Assembly (NCBI GenBank): GCA_945910665.1
Contig: CAMDZK010000022.1
Coordinates: forward strand, 1 to 10,291
Length of the DNA stretch: 10,291 bases
Source of the DNA: an uncultured Peptostreptococcaceae bacterium
GTDB taxonomy: Bacteria; Bacillota; Clostridia; Tissierellales; Peptoniphilaceae
Direction: 5' to 3'
Part shown: positions 1 to 7,937 of the stretch, in pieces
How positions within the stretch are numbered: the stretch's first letter is position 1
Layout of the letters: each line of letters starts with the position of its first letter
Made by a program: the position numbers and the translations under genes
The notes under the pieces: model-generated
Databases searched by the model: none
Told to the model about the DNA's origin: nothing
The model's input: only the letters and a program-made list of their open reading frames with translations

Positions 1-31
1 TAACTGTTCTTTCCCATTGAGCTATCAAGAT
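1..31 (-). tRNA. possible 5' part of a tRNA or tRNA-like RNA, cut by the left edge
   Basis: Read on the - strand from 31 downward, the sequence can be laid out as a 7-nt acceptor strand (31-25), U8 and A9, a D arm beginning GCTC (22-19), a D loop with A14 and a GGG run (15-13), the 3' D-stem strand GAAC (9-6), and the start of an anticodon stem. The TAGCTCAATGGG segment closely resembles common tRNA D arms. A perfect promoter ends about 19 nt upstream, as expected for a stable RNA gene. Against it: one C-A mismatch in the D stem (position 11 with 24), an A/U-rich acceptor starting with A, and no anticodon or T arm in the window. The amino-acid identity cannot be told. It could instead be a tRNA-like pseudogene or an unrelated leader RNA. 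Confidence 0.28.
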
Positions 32-49
32 ATTTTCAGTACTTTCATT

Positions 50-78
50 ATTATATGCTTATTGATATTTTATGTCAA
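50..78 (-). promoter_or_regulatory. perfect-consensus sigma-A promoter reading left
   Basis: On the - strand the -35 hexamer TTGACA (78-73) and the -10 hexamer TATAAT (55-50) both match the housekeeping consensus exactly, with the optimal 17-bp spacer. The predicted start is near 43. No coding region follows within the window; the transcript runs into the tRNA-like sequence at 31-1. Perfect promoters of this kind are typical of stable RNA genes. It points away from the regulator gene at 163, so the 144-bp gap is a divergent promoter region. Confidence 0.75.
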
Positions 79-98
79 TCTTTATCCCCTATGAAAGA

Positions 99-127
99 TG
101 GTAATTTTCAATGAAATCGTATATACT
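99..127 (+). promoter_or_regulatory. weak candidate promoter for the PucR-type regulator
   Basis: A -10-like TATACT lies at 122-127, 35 bp before the regulator's start codon. The best-placed -35 region (99-104) matches the consensus poorly, at about three of six positions. The gene must be transcribed from somewhere in 1-150, and this is the best -10 match there. A weak -35 would fit a gene needing an activator or autoregulation, but that is inference. Confidence 0.25.
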
Positions 128-148
128 GTGATTGTACTTTAGATATGA

Positions 149-154
149 AAGGAG
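149..154 (+). promoter_or_regulatory. ribosome binding site that sets the regulator start at 163
   Basis: AAGGAG lies at 149-154, 8 nt before the ATG at 163. An in-frame ATG at 145 sits just upstream of and next to this site, so it cannot use it. It has no Shine-Dalgarno sequence of its own. The start at 163 is therefore preferred, giving 449 rather than 455 residues. Confidence 0.8.
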
Positions 155-162
155 ATGTTGGA

Positions 163-1512
163 ATGTATCTCTCGTTTCAAGCAATCAGAGAAAAAATGCA
201 AGGTCCAGATATTCTCTTCCAAGAGAGTTTTCCCCAGCGATTTAAGAATCTTCGATACTTAGATCCTCAAGAAGAGTTACAAAAAGACACGTTATATATT
301 TGCACGATTACAGAGTTTAGTCTGCATAATCATCGAATCGAAGAACAGTCCTTTATTATCGTTGATGACCTTGGTTTGCATGATAAAATTGACATTTCAA
401 AGCGAATTAATGCGTTTATCTTGACCGATAAACCAAAGCAACTCTTACGCCTCCAAGAATTTAATCGCTTGTTTACTGAGTCCGAACGAGTAAACTCAAC
501 ACTCCAGCAATTTATTTTAGACGATATGGAACTCAACGGATTCTGGGATCGTTTAAGTGAATTACTCAACCTTCGTGTGCACGTGAAACAAAATCAACAA
601 GTGCTCTATTCCAATGGTTCTGCCACGCAAAGAAGCGGGGAAGAAAAAATCGAAAAAAGTTTTACCATAGCCGATATTCGCTTTGAACTCACCTTTTTCG
701 TTCCCCATGATTTCACACAATATCAACGAGAAATCTTAGAACAATTAGAGCCTCTCTTCTTTCAAGTGTTGAAACGCTATACAGCGAGTTTCGAACCGAT
801 GGAAAAGAAAATGAGTAAAATCATTTTAAACTTGCTTCAATCCACCACGCCTGCAGTTCGCCCTTTAGAAGATACCATTTGGGAAGGCAGAGAAACATTT
901 CAAGTGTATGTAGCCACGCTTCCAGAAAATCAAGAGTTTTTGACCAAGAAATTATCTGAAATCGATAATGTGTCGATTCTAGCAATGCCGATTTCAGAAA
1001 GCTATCTGGTCGTTTATGCAAAAGAAGGCGCACACGACTGGACAAAAGACATTGAAAAATTTTTGCAAAAACAGTGTTCCATCATCTCGAAAAGCCATCC
1101 CTTTATTCATATCGAAGAACTGCAAATGCAATGGAAAAATCTGTACTATCATTTAAAATATTTACAAGAAATAGAGAAAAAAGGAATGACATGTATCGGT
1201 GAAGATACCGTGGCACTTCTTGCGAGCAAATACAAAGAATATGCAGGTGTTGGAGCTCTCATTCACGATATTATTCGAGAACTCTATAATCAAGAAGACC
1301 GAGAATCAATGGATTTGCTGGAAACTTTGTATGTGTACTTAAAACACGAAAGAAGTTATTTGAAAACTTCCAAAGAATTAGAATTACACAGAAACTCGAT
1401 TGTCTACCGTATCAATAAACTGACGACCAAATACGATGTGGATTTAGAAGATCCCTATCTAAGACAACAATTACTGATCTCATACCAACTACTCTCTTTC
1501 TTTGAACAATAA
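163..1512 (+). CDS. PucR/CdaR-type transcriptional regulator with C-terminal helix-turn-helix
   Basis: Predicted 449-residue cytoplasmic DNA-binding regulator. The clearest part is the C-terminal PucR-type helix-turn-helix, about residues 384-443, with the family pattern of a leucine-rich first helix, then LKTSKELELHRNSIVYRINK and a closing segment ending in YLRQQLLISYQLL. The order of the family is an N-terminal sensing region, a central GGDEF-like/CdaR linker, then the HTH. Here residues 1-200 are a divergent sensing region in which I cannot name a ligand domain, and about 215-330 fit the linker. Relatives control purine catabolism, sugar-diacid use, proline use or other metabolic genes, so the target cannot be assigned. 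It is alone on its strand, faces a leftward promoter at 50-78, and ends at a strong terminator. No likely target gene adjoins it inside the window. The start is set by the ribosome binding site at 149-154. Confidence 0.82.
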   Translation: MYLSFQAIREKMQGPDILFQESFPQRFKNLRYLDPQEELQKDTLYICTITEFSLHNHRIEEQSFIIVDDLGLHDKIDISKRINAFILTDKPKQLLRLQEFNRLFTESERVNSTLQQFILDDMELNGFWDRLSELLNLRVHVKQNQQVLYSNGSATQRSGEEKIEKSFTIADIRFELTFFVPHDFTQYQREILEQLEPLFFQVLKRYTASFEPMEKKMSKIILNLLQSTTPAVRPLEDTIWEGRETFQVYVATLPENQEFLTKKLSEIDNVSILAMPISESYLVVYAKEGAHDWTKDIEKFLQKQCSIISKSHPFIHIEELQMQWKNLYYHLKYLQEIEKKGMTCIGEDTVALLASKYKEYAGVGALIHDIIRELYNQEDRESMDLLETLYVYLKHERSYLKTSKELELHRNSIVYRINKLTTKYDVDLEDPYLRQQLLISYQLLSFFEQ

Positions 1513-1578
1513 AAAAGCATGACGATGAATTCCCCTAAACCAGACTTGGATTTAGGGGAATTTTTATGTCATACTTTT
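1511..1578 (-). terminator. terminator of the leftward operon, nested around the + strand terminator
   Basis: On the - strand an outer 11-bp stem (1578-1568 with 1523-1513, one G-U pair) encloses the inner 12-bp stem used by the + strand terminator. It is followed by a run of six U (1516-1511, four of them shared with the stem). The outer arm begins inside the stop codon of the hydrolase gene (1577-1579). On the + strand the same outer stem would have a C-A mismatch, so the outer layer fits the leftward transcript better. The element thus works as a shared, bidirectional terminator between convergent genes. Confidence 0.75.
1528..1565 (+). terminator. Rho-independent terminator of the PucR-type regulator
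   Basis: A perfect 12-bp stem (1528-1539 with 1551-1562) contains a CCCC/GGGG core and an 11-nt loop. Five T residues follow at 1561-1565, the first two shared with the stem. It begins 15 nt after the stop codon of the regulator. Confidence 0.9.
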
Positions 1579-2200
1579 ATGCTCTTAAAAATGGATTTGT
1601 TTTCATCTCACGGGCAAGTGAATTTCCTGGACCATGTCCTGGATAGAAGAAATAGTTTGGATCTAATCGTTTGATTGTGTCTAAGCTCATTTCCATCGCA
1701 GAAGCACTTGCTGTAGGCAAGTCGGTTCGTCCAATAGAAGACACAAAGAGTGTGTCCCCTGTAAAAAGTTTATCTTCAATGGCGAAACACACACTTCCTG
1801 CCGTGTGGCCAGGCGTATGGATCACTTTCACTCCCGATAAGATGGGGAGTACTTCATTATCTTTGCAGTAGTAATCGGCATCAAAGGTTAAAGCCCCAGT
1901 AATCATCGTATTACTTAAGTTGAAATTTGCGTTATTAAGGAGCTCTTTTTCATCTTCATGGGCAAAAATGGGTATGTCGTACTTCTTTTTAATTTCAGGT
2001 ACACATCCAATATGGTCCCCATGGCCGTGGGTCAGTAGTATCCATTTTGGAACCATGCCATGTTCTTCAATGACGGTATCTAAATACGGGGCATCGCCAC
2101 CTGGGTCTACGATAAATCCCTCTTTTGTGTCTTTATCATAGGCTAAAAAACAATTGGCTTGATACACCCCAAGAGGGACACGTGTTACTTGAATATCCAT
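1577..2200 (-). CDS. metallo-beta-lactamase-fold hydrolase, glyoxalase-II-like
   Basis: A 207-residue cytoplasmic enzyme of the MBL-fold superfamily, resembling Bacillus YqgX and proteins often labelled hydroxyacylglutathione hydrolase. The two-metal site is complete: THGHGDH at 57-63 gives H58, H60, D62 and H63; H132 lies in HTPGHTAGS; D149 is in FTGDT; H189 is in YPGHG. The substrate is uncertain. Most Clostridia lack glutathione, so a true glyoxalase II role is doubtful, and a thioester or other small-molecule hydrolase is as likely. The ATG overlaps the dtd stop by one base (TAATG) and has an AAAGGA ribosome binding site inside the end of dtd, which implies translational coupling. It is the last gene of the leftward operon and stops within the terminator hairpin. 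Length matches the family's short form, with no extra C-terminal domain. Confidence 0.88.
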   Translation of the reverse strand: MDIQVTRVPLGVYQANCFLAYDKDTKEGFIVDPGGDAPYLDTVIEEHGMVPKWILLTHGHGDHIGCVPEIKKKYDIPIFAHEDEKELLNNANFNLSNTMITGALTFDADYYCKDNEVLPILSGVKVIHTPGHTAGSVCFAIEDKLFTGDTLFVSSIGRTDLPTASASAMEMSLDTIKRLDPNYFFYPGHGPGNSLAREMKTNPFLRA

Positions 2201-2649
2201 TAAAATGTCCTTTCACTATCCAAAAGAATGGTCACCGGTCCATCATTCAGTAAAGAGACTTCCATGTGAGCGCCAAAAATCCCTTCTTCTACGTGTATTC
2301 CATTCTCTATAAGCTGCTTTTTCACTTTTTCTAAAAGCGGTACTGCAATTTCTTTTCCCGCCGCGCGAATAAAACTGGGACGTCTTCCCTTTCTCGCATC
2401 CCCAAAGAGAGTAAATTGAGAAACGAGAAGAATTGAACCGCTAATATCAGTGATCGATCGATTCATTTTTTTCTCTTCATCTTCAAAAATACGAAGACCG
2501 GCAATTTTATTAGCAATGTATAAAGCATCGTCTTCAGTATCCGTTTCTGCCACACCGAGGAGAACGAGGAACCCCTCTTTAATTTGACCTGTCGTTGTAT
2601 GTTCAACTTCTACTTTCGCGTGTTGTACGCGTTGAATCACTGCGCGCAT
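2200..2649 (-). CDS. dtd: D-aminoacyl-tRNA deacylase
   Basis: A 149-residue homodimeric enzyme that hydrolyses D-amino acids (and glycine mis-charged on tRNA-Ala) from tRNA, protecting translation from wrong-handed residues. Family marks are the start MRAVIQRV, the catalytic-site motif SQFTLF at 77-82, the ARKGRRPSF segment at 85-93, and the C-terminal NDGPVT at 135-140. The last carries the Gly-Pro motif that gives chiral selectivity by contacting the partner subunit's active site. Length is normal for bacterial Dtd. Its start lies 2 nt after the relA stop, and its AAAGGA ribosome binding site is inside the last codons of relA, so the two are probably coupled. The relA-dtd pairing is common in Firmicutes. 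Confidence 0.96.
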   Translation of the reverse strand: MRAVIQRVQHAKVEVEHTTTGQIKEGFLVLLGVAETDTEDDALYIANKIAGLRIFEDEEKKMNRSITDISGSILLVSQFTLFGDARKGRRPSFIRAAGKEIAVPLLEKVKKQLIENGIHVEEGIFGAHMEVSLLNDGPVTILLDSERTF

Positions 2650-2651
2650 GT

Positions 2652-4802
2652 CTATCCTTTCTGATGAATCCTGTAAACATCAATCGTCGACTTAATATTT
2701 CTAATAGAATCAATGAGCCGTGTGAGAGATTCGATATTTCTCACGGCAATCATCACGTTGATTAGGACGATATTATCTTTTGTCACTCTCGTTGTAATGC
2801 TAATGACATTGAGTTTTGTATCGGAAATTTTTCTTGTTACTTCTGAAATATAGCCTATGCGATCGATCGCCATAATTTCAATTTCAACTTGATATGTGTC
2901 AGATTCTCGGTTATTCCAATACACATCAATATAGCGGTCGGGATCAGCGTTCGCAATGGTTTGACAGTCACTTCGATGAATGGAAACACCTCGACCTTTT
3001 GTCACGTATCCGATAATTTCGTCACCTGGAACTGGTGTACAGCATTTTGCAAACTTTACTTGAACATTGTCAATTCCTTTGACACTAACGCCCTGTTCAT
3101 TCGCTTTTTTCGTATCCCGTTTTGGTTCGATTGGAATCAGAGGCGCTTCATTTCGATGTTTTTCCTTGTGGAGTTCTCGTAATTTCGTCGTGATTTGATT
3201 GATTGTAATACTGCCGTAACCAGCTGCTGCATACATATCATCGGGTGTAGAAAAGCCGAGTTTATCTGCAATCGATTGGAGCCATTCTTCTTTCAAAATT
3301 TCTGAATACCGATACCCTGCATGGCGCACGTCTTTTTCCAGAGCGTCTCGCCCACGAATTATATTGATTTCTCGATCTTCTTTTTTGAAGAATTGTCGGA
3401 TTTTATTTTTTGCCTGTGTGCTTTGTACAATTTTGAGCCAATCACGACTGGGTCCACTTGATGCAGTGGAAGTAATGATTTCGACGATATTTCCCGTGTT
3501 GAGTTTTGTATTTAATGGGACGATGCGTCCATCAATTTTTGCACCGACACAATTGTTTCCAACAGCTGTATGGACGCGGTATGCGAAGTCAATTGGAGTG
3601 GAACCAATCGGTAAGTTAATCACATCCCCCTGCGGTGTAAATACGTACACTTCATCGGAAATGAAATCCCCTTTTAGCGATTCCATAAAGTCTTTTGGAT
3701 CTTTTAATTCTTTTTGCCATTCCATGAGCTGACGAAGCCACGTGAGCTTATCGTCAAAATTATCGTGGGAACCTTTTTGCTCTTTGTATTTCCAATGGGC
3801 AGCAATCCCGTATTCTGCCGTACGATGCATGTCCCATGTTCGAATTTGCACTTCAAAAGTCTCCCCCTCTGGCCCCATGACTGTGGTATGAAGGGATTGA
3901 TACATGTTCGCCTTGGGCATAGCGATATAATCTTTAAACCGCATTGGAAGTGGTTTCCAAAGTGTATGAACAACACCCAATGTACCGTAACAATCCTTGA
4001 TGGAGTCGACAATGATGCGAATGGCCGTTAAATCGAAAATTTGCTCAAACTCTTTATTCTGTCCATACATTTTCTTGTAGACACTATACAAGCTCTTTGG
4101 ACGTCCTGATATTTCTGCTCGAATATGCAGTTCGTCTAAATGGATCTGTAAATCTTCGATGATTTTTCGAATATAAAGTTCTCTTTCGGAACGTTTTTTT
4201 TCGACGCGTTTGGCCAAATCATAATAAACCTCGGGCTCCAGATAACGTAAAGATAAATCCTCTAATTCCCATTTAATCGTATTAATCCCGAGTCTGTGTG
4301 CTAAAGGAGCGTATATATCGAGCGTTTCTTGTGCTTTGGAGATGCGCTTTTCATCAGACATGTATTCGAGCGTTCGCATATTGTGTAAGCGATCACATAA
4401 TTTAATGATGATGATGCGAATGTCATTCGACATTGCCATCACCATTTTACGGATATTTTCTGCCTGGTTTTCTTGTTTGGATTTAAATTGAATTTTCTTT
4501 AATTTTGTTACACCATCGACGAGAACGGCTACATCGTGTCCAAAACGATTTTCTACGTATTCAAAGGTATAATCTGTATCTTCTAATACATCGTGTAACA
4601 GTCCAGCGATGATGGTGTCTTCATCCATATTTAAGTCAGTTAAAAGCAAGGCAACATGCATCGGATGAATACTGTAAGGTTCACCAGAGGCACGCTTTTG
4701 ACCTGCATGTGCTTCTTCTTGAAAGTGGACAGCATCCACGATACGGTCTTCATCAAAATCTGGATTGTATGCATGAATTTTTTTCAGTAGTTCCTTGATC
4801 AT
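2652..4802 (-). CDS. relA: bifunctional (p)ppGpp synthetase/hydrolase, Rel family
   Basis: A 716-residue long RSH stringent-response enzyme that makes (p)ppGpp from GTP or GDP plus ATP on starved ribosomes, and also degrades it. The N-terminal HD hydrolase domain keeps the residues that define an active site: R37, H46, H70-D71 (LLHDVLEDT) and D137/N141 (CDRLHNM). The synthetase domain (about 233-345) has [12 protein letters not shown]257, the RFKD motif at 288-291 typical of bifunctional Rel rather than RelA-only enzymes, and E317 in EVQIRT. TGS covers about 385-445. The zinc-finger-like domain has FAKCCTP (C587, C588) and HRSDC (609-613). A C-terminal ACT domain covers about 637-711. No domain is missing. 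The ATG has GGAGG 7 nt upstream, and its own extended -10 promoter lies in the 59-bp gap after recJ. The gene is also called rel or rsh. Confidence 0.97.
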   Translation of the reverse strand: MIKELLKKIHAYNPDFDEDRIVDAVHFQEEAHAGQKRASGEPYSIHPMHVALLLTDLNMDEDTIIAGLLHDVLEDTDYTFEYVENRFGHDVAVLVDGVTKLKKIQFKSKQENQAENIRKMVMAMSNDIRIIIIKLCDRLHNMRTLEYMSDEKRISKAQETLDIYAPLAHRLGINTIKWELEDLSLRYLEPEVYYDLAKRVEKKRSERELYIRKIIEDLQIHLDELHIRAEISGRPKSLYSVYKKMYGQNKEFEQIFDLTAIRIIVDSIKDCYGTLGVVHTLWKPLPMRFKDYIAMPKANMYQSLHTTVMGPEGETFEVQIRTWDMHRTAEYGIAAHWKYKEQKGSHDNFDDKLTWLRQLMEWQKELKDPKDFMESLKGDFISDEVYVFTPQGDVINLPIGSTPIDFAYRVHTAVGNNCVGAKIDGRIVPLNTKLNTGNIVEIITSTASSGPSRDWLKIVQSTQAKNKIRQFFKKEDREINIIRGRDALEKDVRHAGYRYSEILKEEWLQSIADKLGFSTPDDMYAAAGYGSITINQITTKLRELHKEKHRNEAPLIPIEPKRDTKKANEQGVSVKGIDNVQVKFAKCCTPVPGDEIIGYVTKGRGVSIHRSDCQTIANADPDRYIDVYWNNRESDTYQVEIEIMAIDRIGYISEVTRKISDTKLNVISITTRVTKDNIVLINVMIAVRNIESLTRLIDSIRNIKSTIDVYRIHQKG

Positions 4803-4832
4803 CCTGCGGCCTCCTTCCTACAATTTGTTCTA

Positions 4833-4860
4833 ATTATATCAAAAATTTGATTGATTACAA
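4833..4860 (-). promoter_or_regulatory. extended -10 promoter for relA with overlapping palindrome
   Basis: On the - strand TATAAT (4838-4833) is preceded by TGA, giving a perfect extended -10. A TTGTAA -35 (4860-4855, four of six consensus bases) lies 16 bp upstream, immediately after the recJ stop codon. The predicted start near 4826 gives a leader of about 24 nt before the relA ATG. A 14-bp palindrome, ATCAAA and TTTGAT around two A/T bases (4838-4851), covers the spacer and the extended -10. It could be a repressor site or a chance AT-rich palindrome. This would let relA-dtd-MBL be transcribed apart from the upstream genes. Confidence 0.65.
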
Positions 4861-4861
4861 C

Positions 4862-6583
4862 TTAATGGACGTCGATAATCTGCAGCTGAAGCGATTTTTT
4901 ACCTGCAAATTCATTCACTTGCAAGTGATAACAGATGTCGATGGATATCCCATCGCCCTGTCGATCAAATACATCTTCCACGACAATCCCGTAAGTGCTA
5001 TAGAGATAGCGCAACGTCTCTTCGATCCCTCGAAACTGTATGCCTTTGATCCTTTGATTCCCTGCGGCAAAAACAAATTGTAATGTACTCTTGTTTTTAC
5101 CCAAAACTTTCAATCCAATCAGCTGTACTTGCTTCGATGCGAAGACGACCTGCGGATTTCCTTCGCCAAAAGGTTTCATTGCATCAATTTCTTGAAGTAA
5201 ATGTGAACTGATGTATTTTATTTCTATAGGAAAATCGATGAATAGATCTTCTTTGCCTCTTTTCATCGGCTCGATTTCTTCTTCCATGGCTTTTTTAAAG
5301 TCTGAGAAATGTTCTTTCGAAAGGGTAAGGCCGGCAGCACTCGTATGTCCGCCAAATTGATGCAGGAGAGAATCAACCTGTTTTAAATCTTCAATCATAG
5401 ACCCTTCCCCAAATCCGCGTCCAGAAGCCTTTAAATAGCCTTCTTCCCTGGCGTCAGTAAATACATAGGCATCCCTTTGGAATTTATCTTTTAATCGTCC
5501 TGCGACAATGCCTAAAAGACTCTCATGACAATTTTTTAAATACACGATGGTACGAAAGAGACTTTCATCGATTTGTATTATGTCTAATGCATCATCAAAG
5601 GCTTTCTCTGTCATAACTTTTCTCTTTTTGTTCAATTTGATTAAGTGTTCAGAATACTCTTTTCCTTTGAGCGGATTGTCAGTTAATAGAAGTTTGGCGG
5701 CAATATTGGCATGGTCCAATCGACCCGCTGCGTTAAGTGTAGGTGCTAATTGAAAACCTACTTCATGTTCTGTGATGGGTCCATAGATTTTAAGGGCTTG
5801 TATGAGAGCTTCTAATCCTGCAGTGGGGCATGTATTTAATGCGAGAAGTCCAATCGTCACAAGTCTTCGATTTTCTTCCGTTAATTGCATGATATCGCCC
5901 AGAGTACCCAGTGCTGCATAGCCAAAGAGTATGGGTGGAATTTTATCTTCTCTTAATTCTTGCCACAGTGCTTGTGCAATTTTCAAAGAGACACCGGCAC
6001 CGGAAAGTTCTTTAAATGGGTACGTGCAATTTATTTGGTGCGGGTTGACGATTGCGTAAGACTCTGGAAGAATATCCTCTCCCTCATTTTTTGGAAGATG
6101 ATGATCAGTTATCAGTACATCAATTCCCTCTTGGTTAGCTACATCTACAGCATCAAAAGACTGAATCCCATTATCACAGGTTAGTATCACAGAAGCACCG
6201 ATTTCTTTTGCCAAATCCACGTGTTTCTTCTGAAAACCATAGCCTTCTTCTACGCGGTGTGGAATATGGAATTGACACTGAAATCCGAGCGTTTGTAGAG
6301 TTTTCATATAAATGGAAGTGGCAGAGATTCCGTCCATGTCGTAATCTCCTAGAATCAATACTTTTTCTATGTTTACAAAGGCTGTTTTTAAGCGTTCAAC
6401 GGTTTTGTCCATTCCTTTGAGAAGAAAAGGATCATGCAATACAATAAGAGAAGGATCTAAAAAAGACTCCTTCTCTGCATCGGTCAAAAAACCACGCCCT
6501 GTAAGAATGCGGTCTAAATATTTTGGAATGGAGAGTCTTGTTGGCTCTCCATTTTGTTCTCGTAATCTCCAATTAAATTTCAT
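4862..6583 (-). CDS. recJ: single-stranded-DNA-specific 5'-3' exonuclease RecJ
   Basis: A 573-residue DHH-family nuclease acting in recombination, mismatch and base-excision repair by digesting 5'-ended single strands. The DHH domain shows motif I GDYDMDG (79-85), CDNGI (136-140), the DHH triad (160-162), VNPH (179-182), LSGAGVS (193-199) and a conserved Asp in GTLGD (226-230). LNAAGRLDHA (283-292) follows. DHHA1 has SGRG (387-390) and QFGGHTSAAG (409-418). The OB-fold entry PFGEGNP lies at 471-477. It is close to the catalytic-core length of E. coli RecJ and lacks the long C-terminal extension of Bacillus RecJ. Its ATG lies inside the 3' end of scfB (11-nt overlap) and has no visible Shine-Dalgarno sequence. 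Translation probably depends on ribosomes finishing scfB. Residues differ from the usual V/A in motifs (M82, G229), but metal ligands appear intact. Confidence 0.95.
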   Translation of the reverse strand: MKFNWRLREQNGEPTRLSIPKYLDRILTGRGFLTDAEKESFLDPSLIVLHDPFLLKGMDKTVERLKTAFVNIEKVLILGDYDMDGISATSIYMKTLQTLGFQCQFHIPHRVEEGYGFQKKHVDLAKEIGASVILTCDNGIQSFDAVDVANQEGIDVLITDHHLPKNEGEDILPESYAIVNPHQINCTYPFKELSGAGVSLKIAQALWQELREDKIPPILFGYAALGTLGDIMQLTEENRRLVTIGLLALNTCPTAGLEALIQALKIYGPITEHEVGFQLAPTLNAAGRLDHANIAAKLLLTDNPLKGKEYSEHLIKLNKKRKVMTEKAFDDALDIIQIDESLFRTIVYLKNCHESLLGIVAGRLKDKFQRDAYVFTDAREEGYLKASGRGFGEGSMIEDLKQVDSLLHQFGGHTSAAGLTLSKEHFSDFKKAMEEEIEPMKRGKEDLFIDFPIEIKYISSHLLQEIDAMKPFGEGNPQVVFASKQVQLIGLKVLGKNKSTLQFVFAAGNQRIKGIQFRGIEETLRYLYSTYGIVVEDVFDRQGDGISIDICYHLQVNEFAGKKSLQLQIIDVH

Positions 6584-7919
6584 CGTCGTCGATTTGAATC
6601 GCTAATGCACATTCAGTGCGTTTCTTCTGCATCTCACAGCCAATGGTATAAGGCTTTAAAATGGAGCCATTGTTATAGTAGGCATTTGCGTGACATCCAC
6701 CGCTGCAGAAATTTTGGTTCCAGCAGCTTTGGCAGGCTTCTTTTTCGTCGACGCGTGCTTTTGCAAAGGATTCAGTAATTGCAGTATTCACTATCCCTGA
6801 ATCCAGCGTTCCTAAAATGAAATCTTCCTCTCCAACGAACTGATGGCAAGGATAGATTTCTCCTAAAGGTGTGATAGCGACATATTCAACACCGGCGCCG
6901 CAACCAGAACGTTTTTTAGCAAGACAAGGACCATCCGTTAAATCCACCATAAAATGGAAAAATTGTAAATCTGGATTTTCATCTTTGCGTTTCTTATACG
7001 CAACCGCTAATCGTTCATACGCATCGAGAACTTCTGGTATATCTTCTTTTTGAATGGCATAATCGAGACTTTCGTCAGTAACCACAGGCTCCATGGAAAC
7101 GGACTGAAACCCTTCATCAAAATAATGGAGGACATCTTTGTCAATGTCGAGATTATATTTTGTAAATGTACCTCGAATATAACTATCTTTATCGCCTCTT
7201 TTTTCTAATAGGCGCTTAAAATTATTCTTTACAATTTCATAGGAGCCTTTGCCATTCACAGTCGGTCGCATGCGGTCATGCACTTGTTCGCGACCATCTA
7301 AACTCATGACGACGTTTACCATGTGTTCGTTAATGAAGTCTATTTTCTCATCATCTAAAAGGAGGCCATTCGTCGTAATCGTAAAGCGAATGTTTTTATC
7401 GTACTTTTCATTGAGCTCTTGCCCATATAAAGTAAGTGTTTTGACCACATCAAAGTTCATAAGTGGTTCTCCACCAAAGAAATCTACTTCTAAATTTCTT
7501 CGATTTCCACTATTTTCTACGAGGAATTCTAAGGCTTTTCTTCCCGTTTCTTCGCTCATGAGTAAGCGATCGCCATGGAAGTCGCCTTGCGAGGCGAAAC
7601 AATATTTGCAACGTAAGTCGCAATCATGGGAAATGTGGAGACACATGGCTTTAATCACAGGTTTTGGATAGGTGATTTCACCTATTGAAATTTCTTCGGT
7701 TAAAGAAAGAATTCCATCCTCTACCAATTGCATAATTTCTTCGTAGGTCTCTTCGATTGCTTCCACTGAATACTCATTTTTTAGCGATGCAACAATCGTA
7801 CTTTTATCATCACCGATTTGTTCAATTATATGAAAGGCAAGTGGATCCACTGCCAAAATAGATTCTGTTTGTGTATCATAAACGATATTTCTACCGAGTG
7901 TAGAAAAGGTATAAATCAT
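6573..7919 (-). CDS. scfB: SCIFF maturase, radical SAM/SPASM thioether-forming enzyme
   Basis: A 448-residue maturase that installs Cys-to-Thr thioether crosslinks on the adjacent SCIFF peptide; studied relatives are CteB and Tte1186. An N-terminal PqqD-like peptide-recognition region covers about 1-78. The radical SAM cluster motif is CDLRCKYC at 100-107, binding one [4Fe-4S] and SAM. FFGGEPL (147-153) is the usual SAM-binding motif, and TTNG (182-185) and SLDG (206-209) follow. The SPASM region has cysteines at 332, 340, 358, 396, 399, 405, 409 and 428, enough for two auxiliary clusters. It is preceded 46 nt upstream by scfA and a hairpin, has AAGGAG 5 nt before ATG, and overlaps recJ by 11 nt. 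Length and order match the family. The mature peptide's function is not established here; in some clostridia ranthipeptides have been linked to quorum-sensing-like control. Confidence 0.95.
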   Translation of the reverse strand: MIYTFSTLGRNIVYDTQTESILAVDPLAFHIIEQIGDDKSTIVASLKNEYSVEAIEETYEEIMQLVEDGILSLTEEISIGEITYPKPVIKAMCLHISHDCDLRCKYCFASQGDFHGDRLLMSEETGRKALEFLVENSGNRRNLEVDFFGGEPLMNFDVVKTLTLYGQELNEKYDKNIRFTITTNGLLLDDEKIDFINEHMVNVVMSLDGREQVHDRMRPTVNGKGSYEIVKNNFKRLLEKRGDKDSYIRGTFTKYNLDIDKDVLHYFDEGFQSVSMEPVVTDESLDYAIQKEDIPEVLDAYERLAVAYKKRKDENPDLQFFHFMVDLTDGPCLAKKRSGCGAGVEYVAITPLGEIYPCHQFVGEEDFILGTLDSGIVNTAITESFAKARVDEKEACQSCWNQNFCSGGCHANAYYNNGSILKPYTIGCEMQKKRTECALAIQIDDDEI

Positions 7920-7937
7920 AAACTCTCCTTATGAAAG

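Noticed and set aside
61..79. Inverted repeat ATTGA/TCAAT as a regulator operator
   Set aside because: Its right arm is mostly the -35 hexamer of the leftward promoter, and only five bases match per arm, so chance is a sufficient explanation.
145..147. ATG at 145 as the start of the PucR-type regulator
   Set aside because: It overlaps the approach to the ribosome binding site at 149-154, which is correctly spaced for the ATG at 163, and has no such site of its own.
3364..4031. Long + and - strand open frames overlapping relA
   Set aside because: They lie within the fully conserved Rel coding frame, have no ribosome binding sites or recognisable protein features, and are shadow frames.
7249..7671. 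140-codon + strand open frame antisense to scfB
   Set aside because: It mirrors the radical SAM core coding frame and shows no start signal or family resemblance.
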